Positions 1 through 7,758 of a stretch of 64,000 bases of DNA are shown here, one piece after another. This DNA comes from Phycisphaeraceae bacterium (GTDB taxonomy: Bacteria; Planctomycetota; Phycisphaerae; Phycisphaerales; Phycisphaeraceae), in NCBI GenBank assembly GCA_040222855.1, contig JAVKCD010000019.1:62001-126000 (forward strand). The letters run 5' to 3'. The notes under the pieces were generated by a model. That model did no database searches, was not told the origin of the DNA, and saw only the letters and a list, made by a program, of their open reading frames with translations. The stretch's first letter is position 1. Every line of letters begins with the position of its first letter. Position numbers and translations under genes: made by a program.

Positions 1-67
1 GTGAGGTGTGGGTTTGGTGGGCTCGAGTTGTGAATGGGGGTGTGGTGGGGGTCGATGCTGGATGCGT

Positions 68-81
68 CGTGAGGGATCACG
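68..81 (+). promoter_or_regulatory. Hairpin with GGGA loop, distal flagellin-1 leader
   Basis: Perfect 5-bp inverted repeat CGTGA / TCACG closing a GGGA loop, about 280 bases before the flagellin start. It shares the GGA-in-loop design of the hairpins nearer the two flagellin genes, the shape recognised by CsrA-family RNA-binding proteins. Whether it is transcribed with the flagellin is unknown. Confidence 0.3.
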
Positions 82-175
82 GCTCCTGAGTTCGGCTTCG
101 CCATGGAGTGGCGACCGCGAGAGCGGAGGGCTGGGTGAGGGACCTTTGCTGATTCGGGCCCGGCCGGATTGGCGT

Positions 176-194
176 GACCGCGGAGGACGCGGTC
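176..194 (+). promoter_or_regulatory. Hairpin with GAGGA loop in flagellin-1 leader
   Basis: A perfect 7-bp stem (GACCGCG / CGCGGTC) presents a GAGGA loop 170 bases upstream of the flagellin start. A GGA triplet exposed in a hairpin loop is the binding shape of CsrA, which in many bacteria represses flagellin translation together with FliW. The stem and loop are seen directly; the CsrA role is inferred. A second stem (CCGTCC / GGACGG, loop TGA) follows at 269-283. Confidence 0.4.
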
Positions 195-363
195 GGGGCC
201 AGGACGAGACCGGGCATGGACCGGCACCGGATCAATAGCGGTGCGTATCCGCGGCTCTCGACCCGAGCCCGTCCTGAGGACGGACCCACGGGGCGGAGCG
301 GGAGAAAGTCGGGCCGGTCTTAGCCAGTCGGAAGCCCCACGGAACCACGGGAGAAAGCACACC

Positions 364-1872
364 ATGAGTCGCATCAACACCAACGTCAGTTCTTTGATTG
401 CTCAGCGTATTTTGAAGACGCAGAACCAGACACTGACTCAGACGCTTGAGCGGCTGAGTACGGGTTCGCGGATCAACCGGGGTGGTGATGACCCTGCGGG
501 CCTGATCGTGTCGGAGAACCTGCGTTCTCAGAAGGCGTCGATCAGCGCGGCGATCTCGAACGCGGAGCGAGCCGACCAGGTCGTAAACATTGCCGAGGGC
601 GGTTTGCAGGAAGTGAGCACGCTGCTGCTTGAGGTTCAGGGCCTGATTGGTCAGACGGCGAATGACGCGGGTCTGAGTCAGGAAGAGAAGGAAGCGAACC
701 AGCTGCAGGTCGATTCGATTCTGCAGACGATTGACCGGATTGCGGAGGCGACGAGCTTCCAGGGCACGAAGCTGCTCAACGGTACGTTTGACTTTGCGAT
801 CAGCGGGCAGTCGAGCGAGATCGTGGACTTTGAGATCAAGGCGGCGAAGCTCAACGAGGGCGACACGCGAGCGGTGCAGATCATCGTGACGCAGTCGGCG
901 CAGAATGCGGCGTTGTTCCTGTCGACGGGAGCCACTTCGTTGGACCTGAGTTCGGATACGGCGACGTTCCAGTTTGAGATCGCCGGTTCGAAGGGTGCGC
1001 GTCAGTTCAGCTTTGGTTCGGGTACGACGACGGCTGATATTGCGACCCAGATCAACAGCTTCAAGGACGTGACGGGCATTTCGGCGGTGGCGTCGGGTGA
1101 CGGCACCGCGGTGGGTCTGTTCCTGAACTCGACGGCGCTGGGCAGCAGCGAGTTCGTGTCGATCGACGTCTCGGATGATGCGGGCCTGACTGGCGGCGTG
1201 GCCCGGTTGAGTTCGTCGGACCAGAACGCGATCACGGCGACGGGCTATGTGGCCCTGGCCAGTGTGACCAATGCTCTGCGAGATGAGGGTCAGGATGTGG
1301 GTGCCGTGATTAACGGTGTTCAGGCGACTTCGAACGGTTCGAAGGCTCGTATCGCCAATGAGTTCCTGGATGTGGAGCTTGAGTTGAGCCAGACGGCGGC
1401 GACGTCGCTGGGCTCGATCAACGCGTTCACGATCACGGGCGGCGGTGCGAAGTTCAACCTTGGCCCGAACGTGGACATTGGCAACCAGGTGTCGATCGGC
1501 GTGCGAAACATCGCGGCCCGTAATCTGGGCAACGTGACGGATGGTTATATGGACACGCTGGGTGCCGGTCGTTCGAACAACCTGGTGGATGGTGACCTGA
1601 CGCAGGCCCAGGAGGTTGTGAACGCGGCGATCAAGCAGGTGTCGACGACGCGAGGTCGGCTGGGTGCGTTCCAGAAGAACGTGATCGGGACGACGATTCG
1701 TGCGTTGGGTGTGACGCTAGAGAACACGACGGCGGCTGAGTCGATCATCCGTGACACGGACTTCGCTCAGGCGACGGCGGACCTGACGCGGTCGCAGATC
1801 CTGGTTCAGGCGACGTCGAATGCGTTGGCGATTGCGAACAACAACCCGCAGAACGTGTTGCAGCTGCTGTAA
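364..1872 (+). CDS. fliC: Flagellin (first paralogue)
   Basis: Structural subunit of the flagellar filament, exported through the flagellar type III apparatus. The 502-residue protein has the conserved flagellin N-terminal D0/D1 coiled-coil region (starting MSRINTNVSS, with LERLSTGSRINRGGDDPAGL near residue 40) and the matching C-terminal D1/D0 region (AESIIRDTDFAQATADLTRSQILVQA). The variable middle, roughly residues 150-410, forms the surface domains. The ATG at 364 is chosen over upstream in-frame codons because the canonical flagellin N-terminus begins there, just after a GGGAGAAAG ribosome-binding site. A strong hairpin-plus-T-tract terminator follows at 1932, so it is probably monocistronic. 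A second flagellin begins at 2681. Confidence 0.96.
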   Translation: MSRINTNVSSLIAQRILKTQNQTLTQTLERLSTGSRINRGGDDPAGLIVSENLRSQKASISAAISNAERADQVVNIAEGGLQEVSTLLLEVQGLIGQTANDAGLSQEEKEANQLQVDSILQTIDRIAEATSFQGTKLLNGTFDFAISGQSSEIVDFEIKAAKLNEGDTRAVQIIVTQSAQNAALFLSTGATSLDLSSDTATFQFEIAGSKGARQFSFGSGTTTADIATQINSFKDVTGISAVASGDGTAVGLFLNSTALGSSEFVSIDVSDDAGLTGGVARLSSSDQNAITATGYVALASVTNALRDEGQDVGAVINGVQATSNGSKARIANEFLDVELELSQTAATSLGSINAFTITGGGAKFNLGPNVDIGNQVSIGVRNIAARNLGNVTDGYMDTLGAGRSNNLVDGDLTQAQEVVNAAIKQVSTTRGRLGAFQKNVIGTTIRALGVTLENTTAAESIIRDTDFAQATADLTRSQILVQATSNALAIANNNPQNVLQLL

Positions 1873-1886
1873 GAGGTTCTTGGGGC

Positions 1887-1906
1887 CCCGGGGCTTCCGC
1901 CCCGGG
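1887..1906 (+). repeat. GC-rich hairpin after flagellin 1
   Basis: Perfect 8-bp stem CCCGGGGC / GCCCCGGG with loop TTCC, 15 bases after the flagellin stop. It has no T-tract, so it is more likely a 3'-end protecting structure than the terminator itself, which lies 26 bases further on. Confidence 0.5.
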
Positions 1907-1931
1907 CTCGTTAGGACAGAGCGTTCAATGT

Positions 1932-1967
1932 TGCCGGGTCACCCCTTTGGGTGGCCCGGTTTTTTTA
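1932..1967 (+). terminator. Rho-independent terminator of flagellin 1
   Basis: An 11-bp stem (CCGGGTCACCC paired with GGGTGGCCCGG, one G-U pair) with a short loop is followed directly by a run of seven T residues. This is a textbook intrinsic terminator about 60 bases after the flagellin stop codon. Confidence 0.9.
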
Positions 1968-2004
1968 TGCGCGTTGTGGGGTGGGTTGGTTGGGGTTTGA
2001 TTGC

Positions 2005-2046
2005 GAGGGGATGGGCTCGTGAGGCTGGTGCCTCAGGCTCGTTTCA
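2005..2046 (+). repeat. Dispersed 42-base hairpin repeat, copy 1
   Basis: This 42-base element has about 38 matches to the one at 15289-15330. Its core is a GAGGC / GCCTC hairpin with a 4-base loop followed by AGGCTCGT. Both copies lie between genes, which suggests a small non-autonomous palindromic repeat family. Confidence 0.6.
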
Positions 2047-2491
2047 TGCTTGGGTTGGTTGATGTGGGTGGTGGGGGTGGGCTGGCACGGCTCACGGGTG
2101 ATGGTTATTGGGACGTTGTGGGGTGGGGTAGGGGGTGGTGGTTCTGTGGGCACGCCTGCGGCGTGACCACAGCCACCCGATGCGCAGGGTATTCGACGGG
2201 GGGTGGGGTGCTCTGTGGTGCTGGAGCGGGGATTATTGGGAAAGTTGTTTGAAAGGGTTATGCGGGAGTTAAGGGGGGTGTGGGTTGTGACGATTGGGAG
2301 GGTGACACGGATGAGACGGGTGTTTCCGAGTTGGCCGGATGGCCGGTTTGGGAGGCCCGATAAGTCTGAGTTGCTGGTCCGGTGTTGTCGGTCGCAACGG
2401 TTGCCCGACTTAGCTGGAGCAGGCAAGGATGGGTTGGGCCGGAAGGCCTGACCAGCATGCACCCGTCGGCGAGAGCGCGTCGCTGACGAAA

Positions 2492-2532
2492 CTCCCGGAC
2501 ACAGGATGTGTTTGGGAGCCGCAAGGATGCGG
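2492..2532 (+). promoter_or_regulatory. Two adjacent GGA-loop hairpins in flagellin-2 leader (CsrA-like sites)
   Basis: The first hairpin (2492-2518) pairs CTCCCGGACACA with TGTGTTTGGGAG, a 12-bp stem including two G-U pairs, and exposes GGA in a 3-base loop. The second (2519-2532) follows without a gap: CCGCA / TGCGG closing an AGGA loop, giving CAAGGATG. RGGAUGU and CARGGAUG match the in vitro consensus for CsrA binding, which places the GGA in a hairpin loop. They lie about 150-190 bases before the flagellin start. The hairpins are directly visible; regulation by CsrA is inferred. Confidence 0.55.
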
Positions 2533-2538
2533 GCCGGT

Positions 2539-2605
2539 CGGTGCGCACCGGTCTCGTGGCGTGAGCGGTTCACGCCAGCACGCAAGGGTCCTGGATCGGA
2601 GACCC
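2539..2605 (+). promoter_or_regulatory. Further stem-loops in flagellin-2 leader
   Basis: Three more structures follow in series. At 2539-2550 there is a perfect palindrome CGGTGCGCACCG. At 2557-2577 an 8-bp stem TGGCGTGA / TCACGCCA has a 5-base loop. At 2586-2605 a GGGTC / GACCC stem has a 10-base loop carrying two GGA triplets. Together with the upstream pair they make a compact structured 5' leader, consistent with post-transcriptional control of flagellin 2. Confidence 0.45.
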
Positions 2606-2680
2606 GCGAAAGAGGTTGGCGGCGGAGCCCGCAGGAAGCATCAACGTGACCCCCCAAGGCGTTCACGGAGGACAGTAACG

Positions 2681-4186
2681 ATGAGCCGGATCAACACCAA
2701 CGTAAACTCACTGCTCGCGCAGCGTGTTTTGAACCAGAACAACAACAGCCTTAACAACTCACTCGAGCGATTGAGTACGGGTCTACGGATCAACCGCGGT
2801 GCGGATGATCCGGCGGGTCTGATTGCGAGTGAGAACCTGCGTTCCGAGAAGGCGGCGATTACCGCTGCGATCGGGAACGCGGAGCGAGCGGACCAGGTCG
2901 TGAACATTGCGGAGGGTGGTCTCCAGGAGATCAATGCCCTGCTGCTTGAGGTTCAGGGTCTGGTGGGCTCGTCGGCGAACGACGCGGGTCTGAGCCGTGA
3001 GGAGCGAGAGGCGAACCAGCTTCAGGTGGACTCGATTCTGCAGACGATCGACCGGATCGCCTCGGCGACGAGTTTCCAGGGCACGAAGCTGCTTAATGGT
3101 ACGTTTGACTTCACGGTGTCTGGTCAGGCGAGCCAGGTGCTCGACTTCCAGGTGAACGCGGCGAAGCTGGCGTTCGAGGAGCAGCGTGATGTTCAGGTGC
3201 TGGTGACCAACTCGGCTCAGCGGGCAGGTCTGTTCCTGTCGCTGGGTGGTACGAACCTGGCCTTGTCGGCCCCGGATGCTCAGTTCCGCTTTGAGGTGGC
3301 TGGCTCTTTGGGTTCCCGCGAGTTCACGTTTGGCCAGAGCGCTACGACTTCGACGATTGCGACGCAGATCAATACGTTCCGTGCGGTCACTGGCGTTTCT
3401 GCGGTGGCTTCGGGTAACGGTATCTACTTCAAGAGCCAGGAGTTTGGCTCAGACGAGTTTGTGTCGATTGATGTTGCGGATGATGCAGGCCAGGCAGGTG
3501 GTGTGGCTCAGTTCAACTCGAACGCGGAGCTCGCGATCATCGCCCCTGGTTTTATTACTCTGGCTTCGGCTGAGACGAGTAATGCTGTTCGTGACGCTGG
3601 CCAGGATGTGGGTGCGATCATTAACGGTGTTCAGGCGACCTCGGATGGTCGTGTGGCCCGGATCAACACGGACTTCCTGGACGTTGAGATCGAGCTGAGT
3701 ATTGATGGCACCCAGAATGTGGGCTCGATCGATGCGTTCACGATCACGGGTGGCGGTGCGAAGTTCAACCTGGGTCCGAACGTGGACATCCTGAATCAGG
3801 TGTCCGTGGGCATCCAGAACGTGGCGGCTCGTAACCTGGGCACGATCACCAATGGCTTCCTTGATGAGTTGGGCTCATCGCGAGCGGCGAACCTGGTGGA
3901 TGGTGACCTTGGTAAGGGTCAGAAGATCGTGAACAACGCGATCGGGCAGATTTCGAGTCTTCGAGGCCGACTGGGTGCGTTCCAGAAGAACATCGTGGGT
4001 GCGACGATTCGGTCGCTGGGTGTTGCTCTGGAGAACACGTCGGCTGCGGAGAGTGCGATTCGTGACACGGACTTTGCTGCTGAGACGGCGGAGTTGACGC
4101 GGTCGCAGATTCTGGTTCAGGCTTCGACGCAGTCTCTCGGGATTGCGAACTCGCAGCCTCAGTCGGTGTTGTCGCTGCTGGGCTAA
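2681..4186 (+). CDS. fliC: Flagellin (second paralogue)
   Basis: Second filament subunit, 501 residues, with the same domain order as the first: conserved N-terminal D0/D1 (MSRINTNVNS, LERLSTGLRINRGADDPAG), variable surface domain, conserved C-terminal D1/D0 ending SVLSLLG. The two paralogues are nearly alike over the helical ends and differ mostly between residues 150 and 340. The start at 2681 matches the canonical flagellin N-terminus and sits 9 bases after an ACGGAGGAC ribosome-binding site; in-frame codons upstream would run through the structured leader. It has its own terminator at 4258. Paralogous flagellins may build a composite filament or be used under different conditions. Confidence 0.96.
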   Translation: MSRINTNVNSLLAQRVLNQNNNSLNNSLERLSTGLRINRGADDPAGLIASENLRSEKAAITAAIGNAERADQVVNIAEGGLQEINALLLEVQGLVGSSANDAGLSREEREANQLQVDSILQTIDRIASATSFQGTKLLNGTFDFTVSGQASQVLDFQVNAAKLAFEEQRDVQVLVTNSAQRAGLFLSLGGTNLALSAPDAQFRFEVAGSLGSREFTFGQSATTSTIATQINTFRAVTGVSAVASGNGIYFKSQEFGSDEFVSIDVADDAGQAGGVAQFNSNAELAIIAPGFITLASAETSNAVRDAGQDVGAIINGVQATSDGRVARINTDFLDVEIELSIDGTQNVGSIDAFTITGGGAKFNLGPNVDILNQVSVGIQNVAARNLGTITNGFLDELGSSRAANLVDGDLGKGQKIVNNAIGQISSLRGRLGAFQKNIVGATIRSLGVALENTSAAESAIRDTDFAAETAELTRSQILVQASTQSLGIANSQPQSVLSLLG

Positions 4187-4257
4187 GCGGCTGACCGGCT
4201 CTGAGTTGGTCTCCGATCTCGGTATTCCCTCCCCCGGGTTACCGATCACTGATGCGG

Positions 4258-4291
4258 GGCGGCGGCCTGACCGGGCCGCCGCTCTTTTTTT
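4258..4291 (+). terminator. Rho-independent terminator of flagellin 2
   Basis: A GGCGGCC / GGCCGCC stem with a short loop is followed by GCTC and a run of seven T residues, about 70 bases after the flagellin stop codon. Confidence 0.88.
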
Positions 4292-4472
4292 GGGGATTTT
4301 TTTGGGGGGGAGGTTGGCCGGGCCGACAGGGCTCGGCTCGCGGGGATGGGGGTGAGGGATGGTGTTGAGGATGGGATGGAGCGTTGGGGTTGGCTGGTAG
4401 GATTTACAGTTGGTCTGGTGGGTGGGACGATGGTGTTGTGGGTGTCGTTGTTTTTTGATGGATGGATGACTG

Positions 4473-5282
4473 ATGAGCCACGCGGGTGAACGACGAGGGA
4501 CGGGGGATGGCGAGTTGGTGAGCCGGCGTGGGGTGTTGCTGGGCGGTTTGGGGTTAGCATTGGCGGGTTGTGTGTCGGGGGATCGGTCGTCGAATCGTTG
4601 GGTGTCGAACGGTTCGGGGGTGGTTCAGGAGCGTGAGGGGGCGTTTTATATACCGAGTGCGCGGCGTCAGACTCCGGCGTCGCCTGAGGCTCGGGCGGGT
4701 TGGCAGCCGGCGCGGCTGCCGACGGCTTCGCCGGCGACGGCGAGTCTGCCCACGCGACCTGGCGGGCCGGTTGGGGTGGTGAGCCGGTCGGTATGGACAA
4801 ATGAGGGGCCGGTGGCGGGACGGGTGTCGGCGATGGGGGGTGTGCGGAGGATCACCGTTCACCATGAAGGTTGGACGCCGGTGTATTTTGATGATGCGTC
4901 TTCGGTGATTGACCGGTTGTTGCAGGTCCGGAAGGTGCATGTGAAGGATCGGGGCTGGGGGGATATTGGGTACCACTATGTGGTGGATCGAGCGGGTCGT
5001 GTGTGGGAGGCGCGGCCGTTGATTTACCAGGGGGCGCATGCGGGGCCGAACGGGGCGAATCGGCACAATGTGGGGATCATGGTGTTGGGGAACTTTGATC
5101 GTCAGCGGCCATCGGATGCTCAGTTTGGCGGGCTGGTGACGATGCTGCGGTGGTTGTGCAGCCAGTATCGGGTGCCCTCGCGAGAGATTTACACGCATCA
5201 GGAGTTGAATCCGACAGCGTGTCCGGGGCGGGTGTTGCAGGCGCAGATGGTGGCGTTGCGGAAGCATCCGGAGCTGCTTTGA
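4473..5282 (+). CDS. Tat-exported lipoprotein N-acetylmuramoyl-L-alanine amidase (Amidase_2/PGRP type)
   Basis: Predicted zinc-dependent peptidoglycan hydrolase that cuts the bond between N-acetylmuramic acid and the stem peptide. The N-terminus has a twin-arginine motif (SRRGVLLGG, arginines 18-19) running into a lipobox LAGC with Cys33, so it is probably exported folded by Tat and lipid-anchored. A proline/alanine-rich linker leads to the amidase domain (about residues 125-255): ITVHHEGW supplies the first zinc histidine, GYHYVVDRAGRVWEARP and HNVGIMVLGNFD are conserved strands, and THQELNPTACPG holds the second zinc histidine and the cysteine. It is 269 residues long. It precedes scpB by 38 bases. 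Confidence 0.9.
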   Translation: MSHAGERRGTGDGELVSRRGVLLGGLGLALAGCVSGDRSSNRWVSNGSGVVQEREGAFYIPSARRQTPASPEARAGWQPARLPTASPATASLPTRPGGPVGVVSRSVWTNEGPVAGRVSAMGGVRRITVHHEGWTPVYFDDASSVIDRLLQVRKVHVKDRGWGDIGYHYVVDRAGRVWEARPLIYQGAHAGPNGANRHNVGIMVLGNFDRQRPSDAQFGGLVTMLRWLCSQYRVPSREIYTHQELNPTACPGRVLQAQMVALRKHPELL

Positions 5283-5320
5283 GGGTGTGAGGGTTGGTCG
5301 CGGTGCGTTAGACTTGGGGT

Positions 5321-6004
5321 ATGACTACCGACTCCCCACCCACCCCCCCCGCTAGCCCCCCTGGTGTTGATGCTGGCCTGACCGCCGGTACTGTCGAAAC
5401 TGAGGTTGAGGCGGGGGAGCTTGATGCTCGGGTGGAGGCGGTGTTGATGACGTCGGATCGTTCGGTGGGGATGGCGCGGCTGGTGGATTTGACGAGTGGC
5501 GGTTCGGCGGAGGCGGTGGGTGCGTCGATTGAGCGGTTGAATGGGGCTTATGAAACGACGGGGCGGGTGTTTCGGATTCAGGAGGTGGCTGGGGGTTGGC
5601 AGGTGCTGACGCGGCCGGAGGTCGCTGAGGTGGTGGCGCAGGCGCAGCGGAGCAAATCGCAGGGGAAGTTGAGTCCTTCGGCGTTGGAGACGTTGTCGGT
5701 GGTGGCGTATCGGCAGCCGGTGATGCGGGCTGAGGTGGAGACGATTCGAGGAGTGGGTTGTGGTGAGGTGCTGCGGCAGTTGATGGAGCGGCAGTTGGTG
5801 AAGGTGGTGGGTCGAGCGGAGGAGGTGGGGCGGCCGATGCTTTACGGGACGACGAAGCGTTTTCTGGAGGTTTTTGGGTTGGGGTCGCTTAGGGACTTGC
5901 CGCAGCGGGAGACGCTGGTGCCGAAGCGGCCTAAGAAGGTGAAGGCGAAGGAGGAGACGGTGGCAGAGGGTGGGGATGAGGTTGCGGAGGGTGATGCATC
6001 GTGA
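5321..6004 (+). CDS. scpB: Segregation and condensation protein B (ScpB)
   Basis: Kleisin-associated subunit of the bacterial SMC-ScpAB condensin, which compacts and segregates the chromosome. The 227-residue protein has an acidic, proline-rich N-terminal tail (about 35 residues), then two winged-helix domains. The signature segment LSPSALETLSVVAYRQPVMRAEVETIRGV near residues 117-145 and GRPMLYGTTKRFLEVFGL near 170-188 are typical of ScpB. A lysine/glutamate-rich tail ends the protein. The next gene starts within its stop codon (GTGA overlap). No scpA is visible in the window. Confidence 0.93.
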   Translation: MTTDSPPTPPASPPGVDAGLTAGTVETEVEAGELDARVEAVLMTSDRSVGMARLVDLTSGGSAEAVGASIERLNGAYETTGRVFRIQEVAGGWQVLTRPEVAEVVAQAQRSKSQGKLSPSALETLSVVAYRQPVMRAEVETIRGVGCGEVLRQLMERQLVKVVGRAEEVGRPMLYGTTKRFLEVFGLGSLRDLPQRETLVPKRPKKVKAKEETVAEGGDEVAEGDAS

Positions 6005-6468
6005 AGTTCGCTGTGGTCGGGTTGATGGTTGTGGCGGGGGTGCTGGGGGGTTGTGGTCAGCATCGTTTGGCGGGGGTGGTGGTGTCGGGGCCGACGGGGG
6101 GTGTAAAGGTGGTGGACGAGGGTGCGGTGGTTGTTGGTGATGCGGTGGGTGGTGCGCAGGTTGAGGTGATGCTGGACCCGCGGTCGATGAATCGGCGGTC
6201 GCTGGGGGTGCTGGTCACGGATGGTGCGGGGCGGTTTGAGGTGGATTCGGGTGTGTTTGATGAGGTGTCGCGATGGTTGGATGTGGAGGCGGGGTTGCGG
6301 GTGAGTGCGGCGGGGTTGAGCACCTATAGTGCTCGGCTGATGGTTCCGCGGGGGGATCGACTGGTGGTCATTACGTTGACGGACCCGGATCATCCGGGGG
6401 CGGAGCTGCCGGATGAGGATTTGTATTCGGAGATGCTGCGGGAGCGTGAGAGGTTTGAGCGTCGGTAG
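6001..6468 (+). CDS. Small lipoprotein with carboxypeptidase-regulatory-like fold
   Basis: No specific function recognised. The 155-residue product starts with a short lipoprotein signal (MKFAVVGLMVVAGVLGGC, lipid cysteine at residue 18). The remainder reads as one beta-sandwich: VTDGAGRFEVDSGVF and LRVSAAGLSTYSARLMVPRGDRLVVITL resemble the carboxypeptidase-regulatory/CnaB-like domain often found in cell-surface proteins. It begins with GTG overlapping the scpB stop by 4 bases, so it is translationally coupled, although no functional link with ScpB is evident. Confidence 0.7.
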   Translation: MKFAVVGLMVVAGVLGGCGQHRLAGVVVSGPTGGVKVVDEGAVVVGDAVGGAQVEVMLDPRSMNRRSLGVLVTDGAGRFEVDSGVFDEVSRWLDVEAGLRVSAAGLSTYSARLMVPRGDRLVVITLTDPDHPGAELPDEDLYSEMLRERERFERR

Positions 6469-6618
6469 GCAGTTGATTCCGGGTAGCTAGTTTCTTGAGG
6501 GGTCAGGTCGGTGCACAAGGCAGCACGGGTCACTCGCCTGCGGCTTGATGACCCGTGGCACCCGGCGTGTTCGGTCTTGGGCGTTGCTTGTGGGGGAGGG
6601 GTTGGGGAGACTGTGGGG

Positions 6619-7758
6619 ATGGATCGAGCTGTTTATCGCTGGTCGGTGACGCCTGCGGGTTGGAGTTATGTGGGCGCGACGGGGGTGGTGGGTTTGTCGG
6701 CGGTGTTGACGCAGGCGAATCTGCTGTTTTTTCTGGTGGGTTTGTTGGTGGGTGCGTTGGTGCTCGATGGGTTGTGGGCCGGGTTGAGTTTGTGGGGTGT
6801 GACGGTGCGGCGGTATGCGCCGTCGCGGGGGTTGGCGGGTGAGGCGATGGCGGTGCGTTATGTGGTGGGTCGCGGGGGCTGGCTGCCTTTGGGTGCGGTG
6901 ATTGTGTCGGAGGTGTTGGCGGGTGTTCGTCAGGAGGGTGGTTATTGCTTGTATCTGGCGCGGAAGGGTCGTGCGACGGCGGAGGCGACGTTGTACCCGG
7001 AGGTTCGTGGGGTGCTGGCGTTGGAGGCGGTGCGTGTGCGGAGCAGTTTCCCGTTTGGGTTGGTGCGGGGTGAGCGGCGGTTTGGTCGGGTGTCGGAGGT
7101 GCTGGTGTATCCGCGGGTGTATCGGGTAACGCGGGAGTTGCGGGCGACGTCGGGGGTGTGGCGCGATACGGGTAAGGCGGAGGTGGATTCGCGTTCGGGC
7201 GCGGGTGATTTTGCGGGACTGCGGGAGTACCGGCCTGGTGATGCGGTGCGGTCGATTGACTGGAAGCGTACGGCTCGGCTGGGGACGCTGATGGTTCGTG
7301 AGCATCTGCGGCCGGTCCCGCCTCGAGTGATGTTGTGTCTGGATATGTCGTCGGGTTCGCCGACGGGCGGTGAGGTGGAGCAGGCGGTGACGCTGGTGGC
7401 GTCGATGGTGTGCGCGGCGCAGGGTCACGGGATGCCGGTGGGTCTGGTGATTGTGGGTGGTGAGGGTTCGCTGCATCGGCCTCATGCGAGTCTTCCGCAT
7501 CGTGATGACATTCTGGAGACGTTAGCGCGGATGGTTCCGGGTCGTGGTGCGGAGGTGGGTCGTGCGGCGCAGCTGCGGCCGTCGATGTGGGTGCTGGCGT
7601 CGCCTACGGGTGTGGCGCCGCGGGCGCCTGACCTGATGGTGCTGCATGGTGGTGATTCGGCACGGTTGCTGGACACTTCGGCTTCGGGCTTGCCGTTGGA
7701 CCCGTTGCCGTCGCTGGCGGCGCTTCGTCGCGCGGAGGGTGGTGTTTATGCTGCCTAA
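6619..7758 (+). CDS. DUF58 domain protein
   Basis: Predicted inner-membrane protein of the DUF58 family, usually encoded with a transglutaminase-like protein and sometimes a MoxR ATPase. Two hydrophobic segments near the N-terminus (about residues 12-55) are followed by beta-rich sequence and the family hallmark GAGDFAGLREYRPGDAVRSIDWKRTARLG (about residues 195-222), then a von Willebrand A-like segment with VMLCLDMSSGSP. The start at 6619 is preferred because the membrane segment begins there behind GGGGAG; an in-frame GTG at 6511 would add 36 unlikely residues. The end overlaps the transglutaminase gene by 11 bases. No MoxR ATPase is adjacent. Confidence 0.85.
   Translation: MDRAVYRWSVTPAGWSYVGATGVVGLSAVLTQANLLFFLVGLLVGALVLDGLWAGLSLWGVTVRRYAPSRGLAGEAMAVRYVVGRGGWLPLGAVIVSEVLAGVRQEGGYCLYLARKGRATAEATLYPEVRGVLALEAVRVRSSFPFGLVRGERRFGRVSEVLVYPRVYRVTRELRATSGVWRDTGKAEVDSRSGAGDFAGLREYRPGDAVRSIDWKRTARLGTLMVREHLRPVPPRVMLCLDMSSGSPTGGEVEQAVTLVASMVCAAQGHGMPVGLVIVGGEGSLHRPHASLPHRDDILETLARMVPGRGAEVGRAAQLRPSMWVLASPTGVAPRAPDLMVLHGGDSARLLDTSASGLPLDPLPSLAALRRAEGGVYAA

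Larger units (their letters stand above)
1..363 (+). other. Non-coding leader region upstream of first flagellin
   Basis: No convincing gene is seen here; a short open frame on each strand lacks any recognisable domain. The stretch holds several stem-loops listed separately, and a GGGAGAAAG ribosome-binding site just before the flagellin start at 364. No clear sigma-28 (GCCGATAA-type) or sigma-54 (GG-N10-GC) promoter could be recognised, so the transcription start is unknown. Confidence 0.6.
1968..2680 (+). other. Non-coding region and long leader of second flagellin
   Basis: No supported gene. It contains one copy of a dispersed 42-base hairpin repeat (2005-2046), then a G-rich stretch, then about 250 bases of structured leader before the second flagellin. 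A CCCGATAA sequence at 2355-2362 is close to the sigma-28 -10 consensus but has no matching -35, so the promoter is not placed. A CAAGGATG sequence at 2424-2431 matches the core of CsrA target sites and recurs in the hairpin at 2519. Confidence 0.5.

Noticed and set aside
2355-2362. CCCGATAA as a sigma-28 promoter for flagellin 2
   Set aside because: Only the -10-like half matches; no TAAA-type -35 lies 11 bases upstream, so it is not called.
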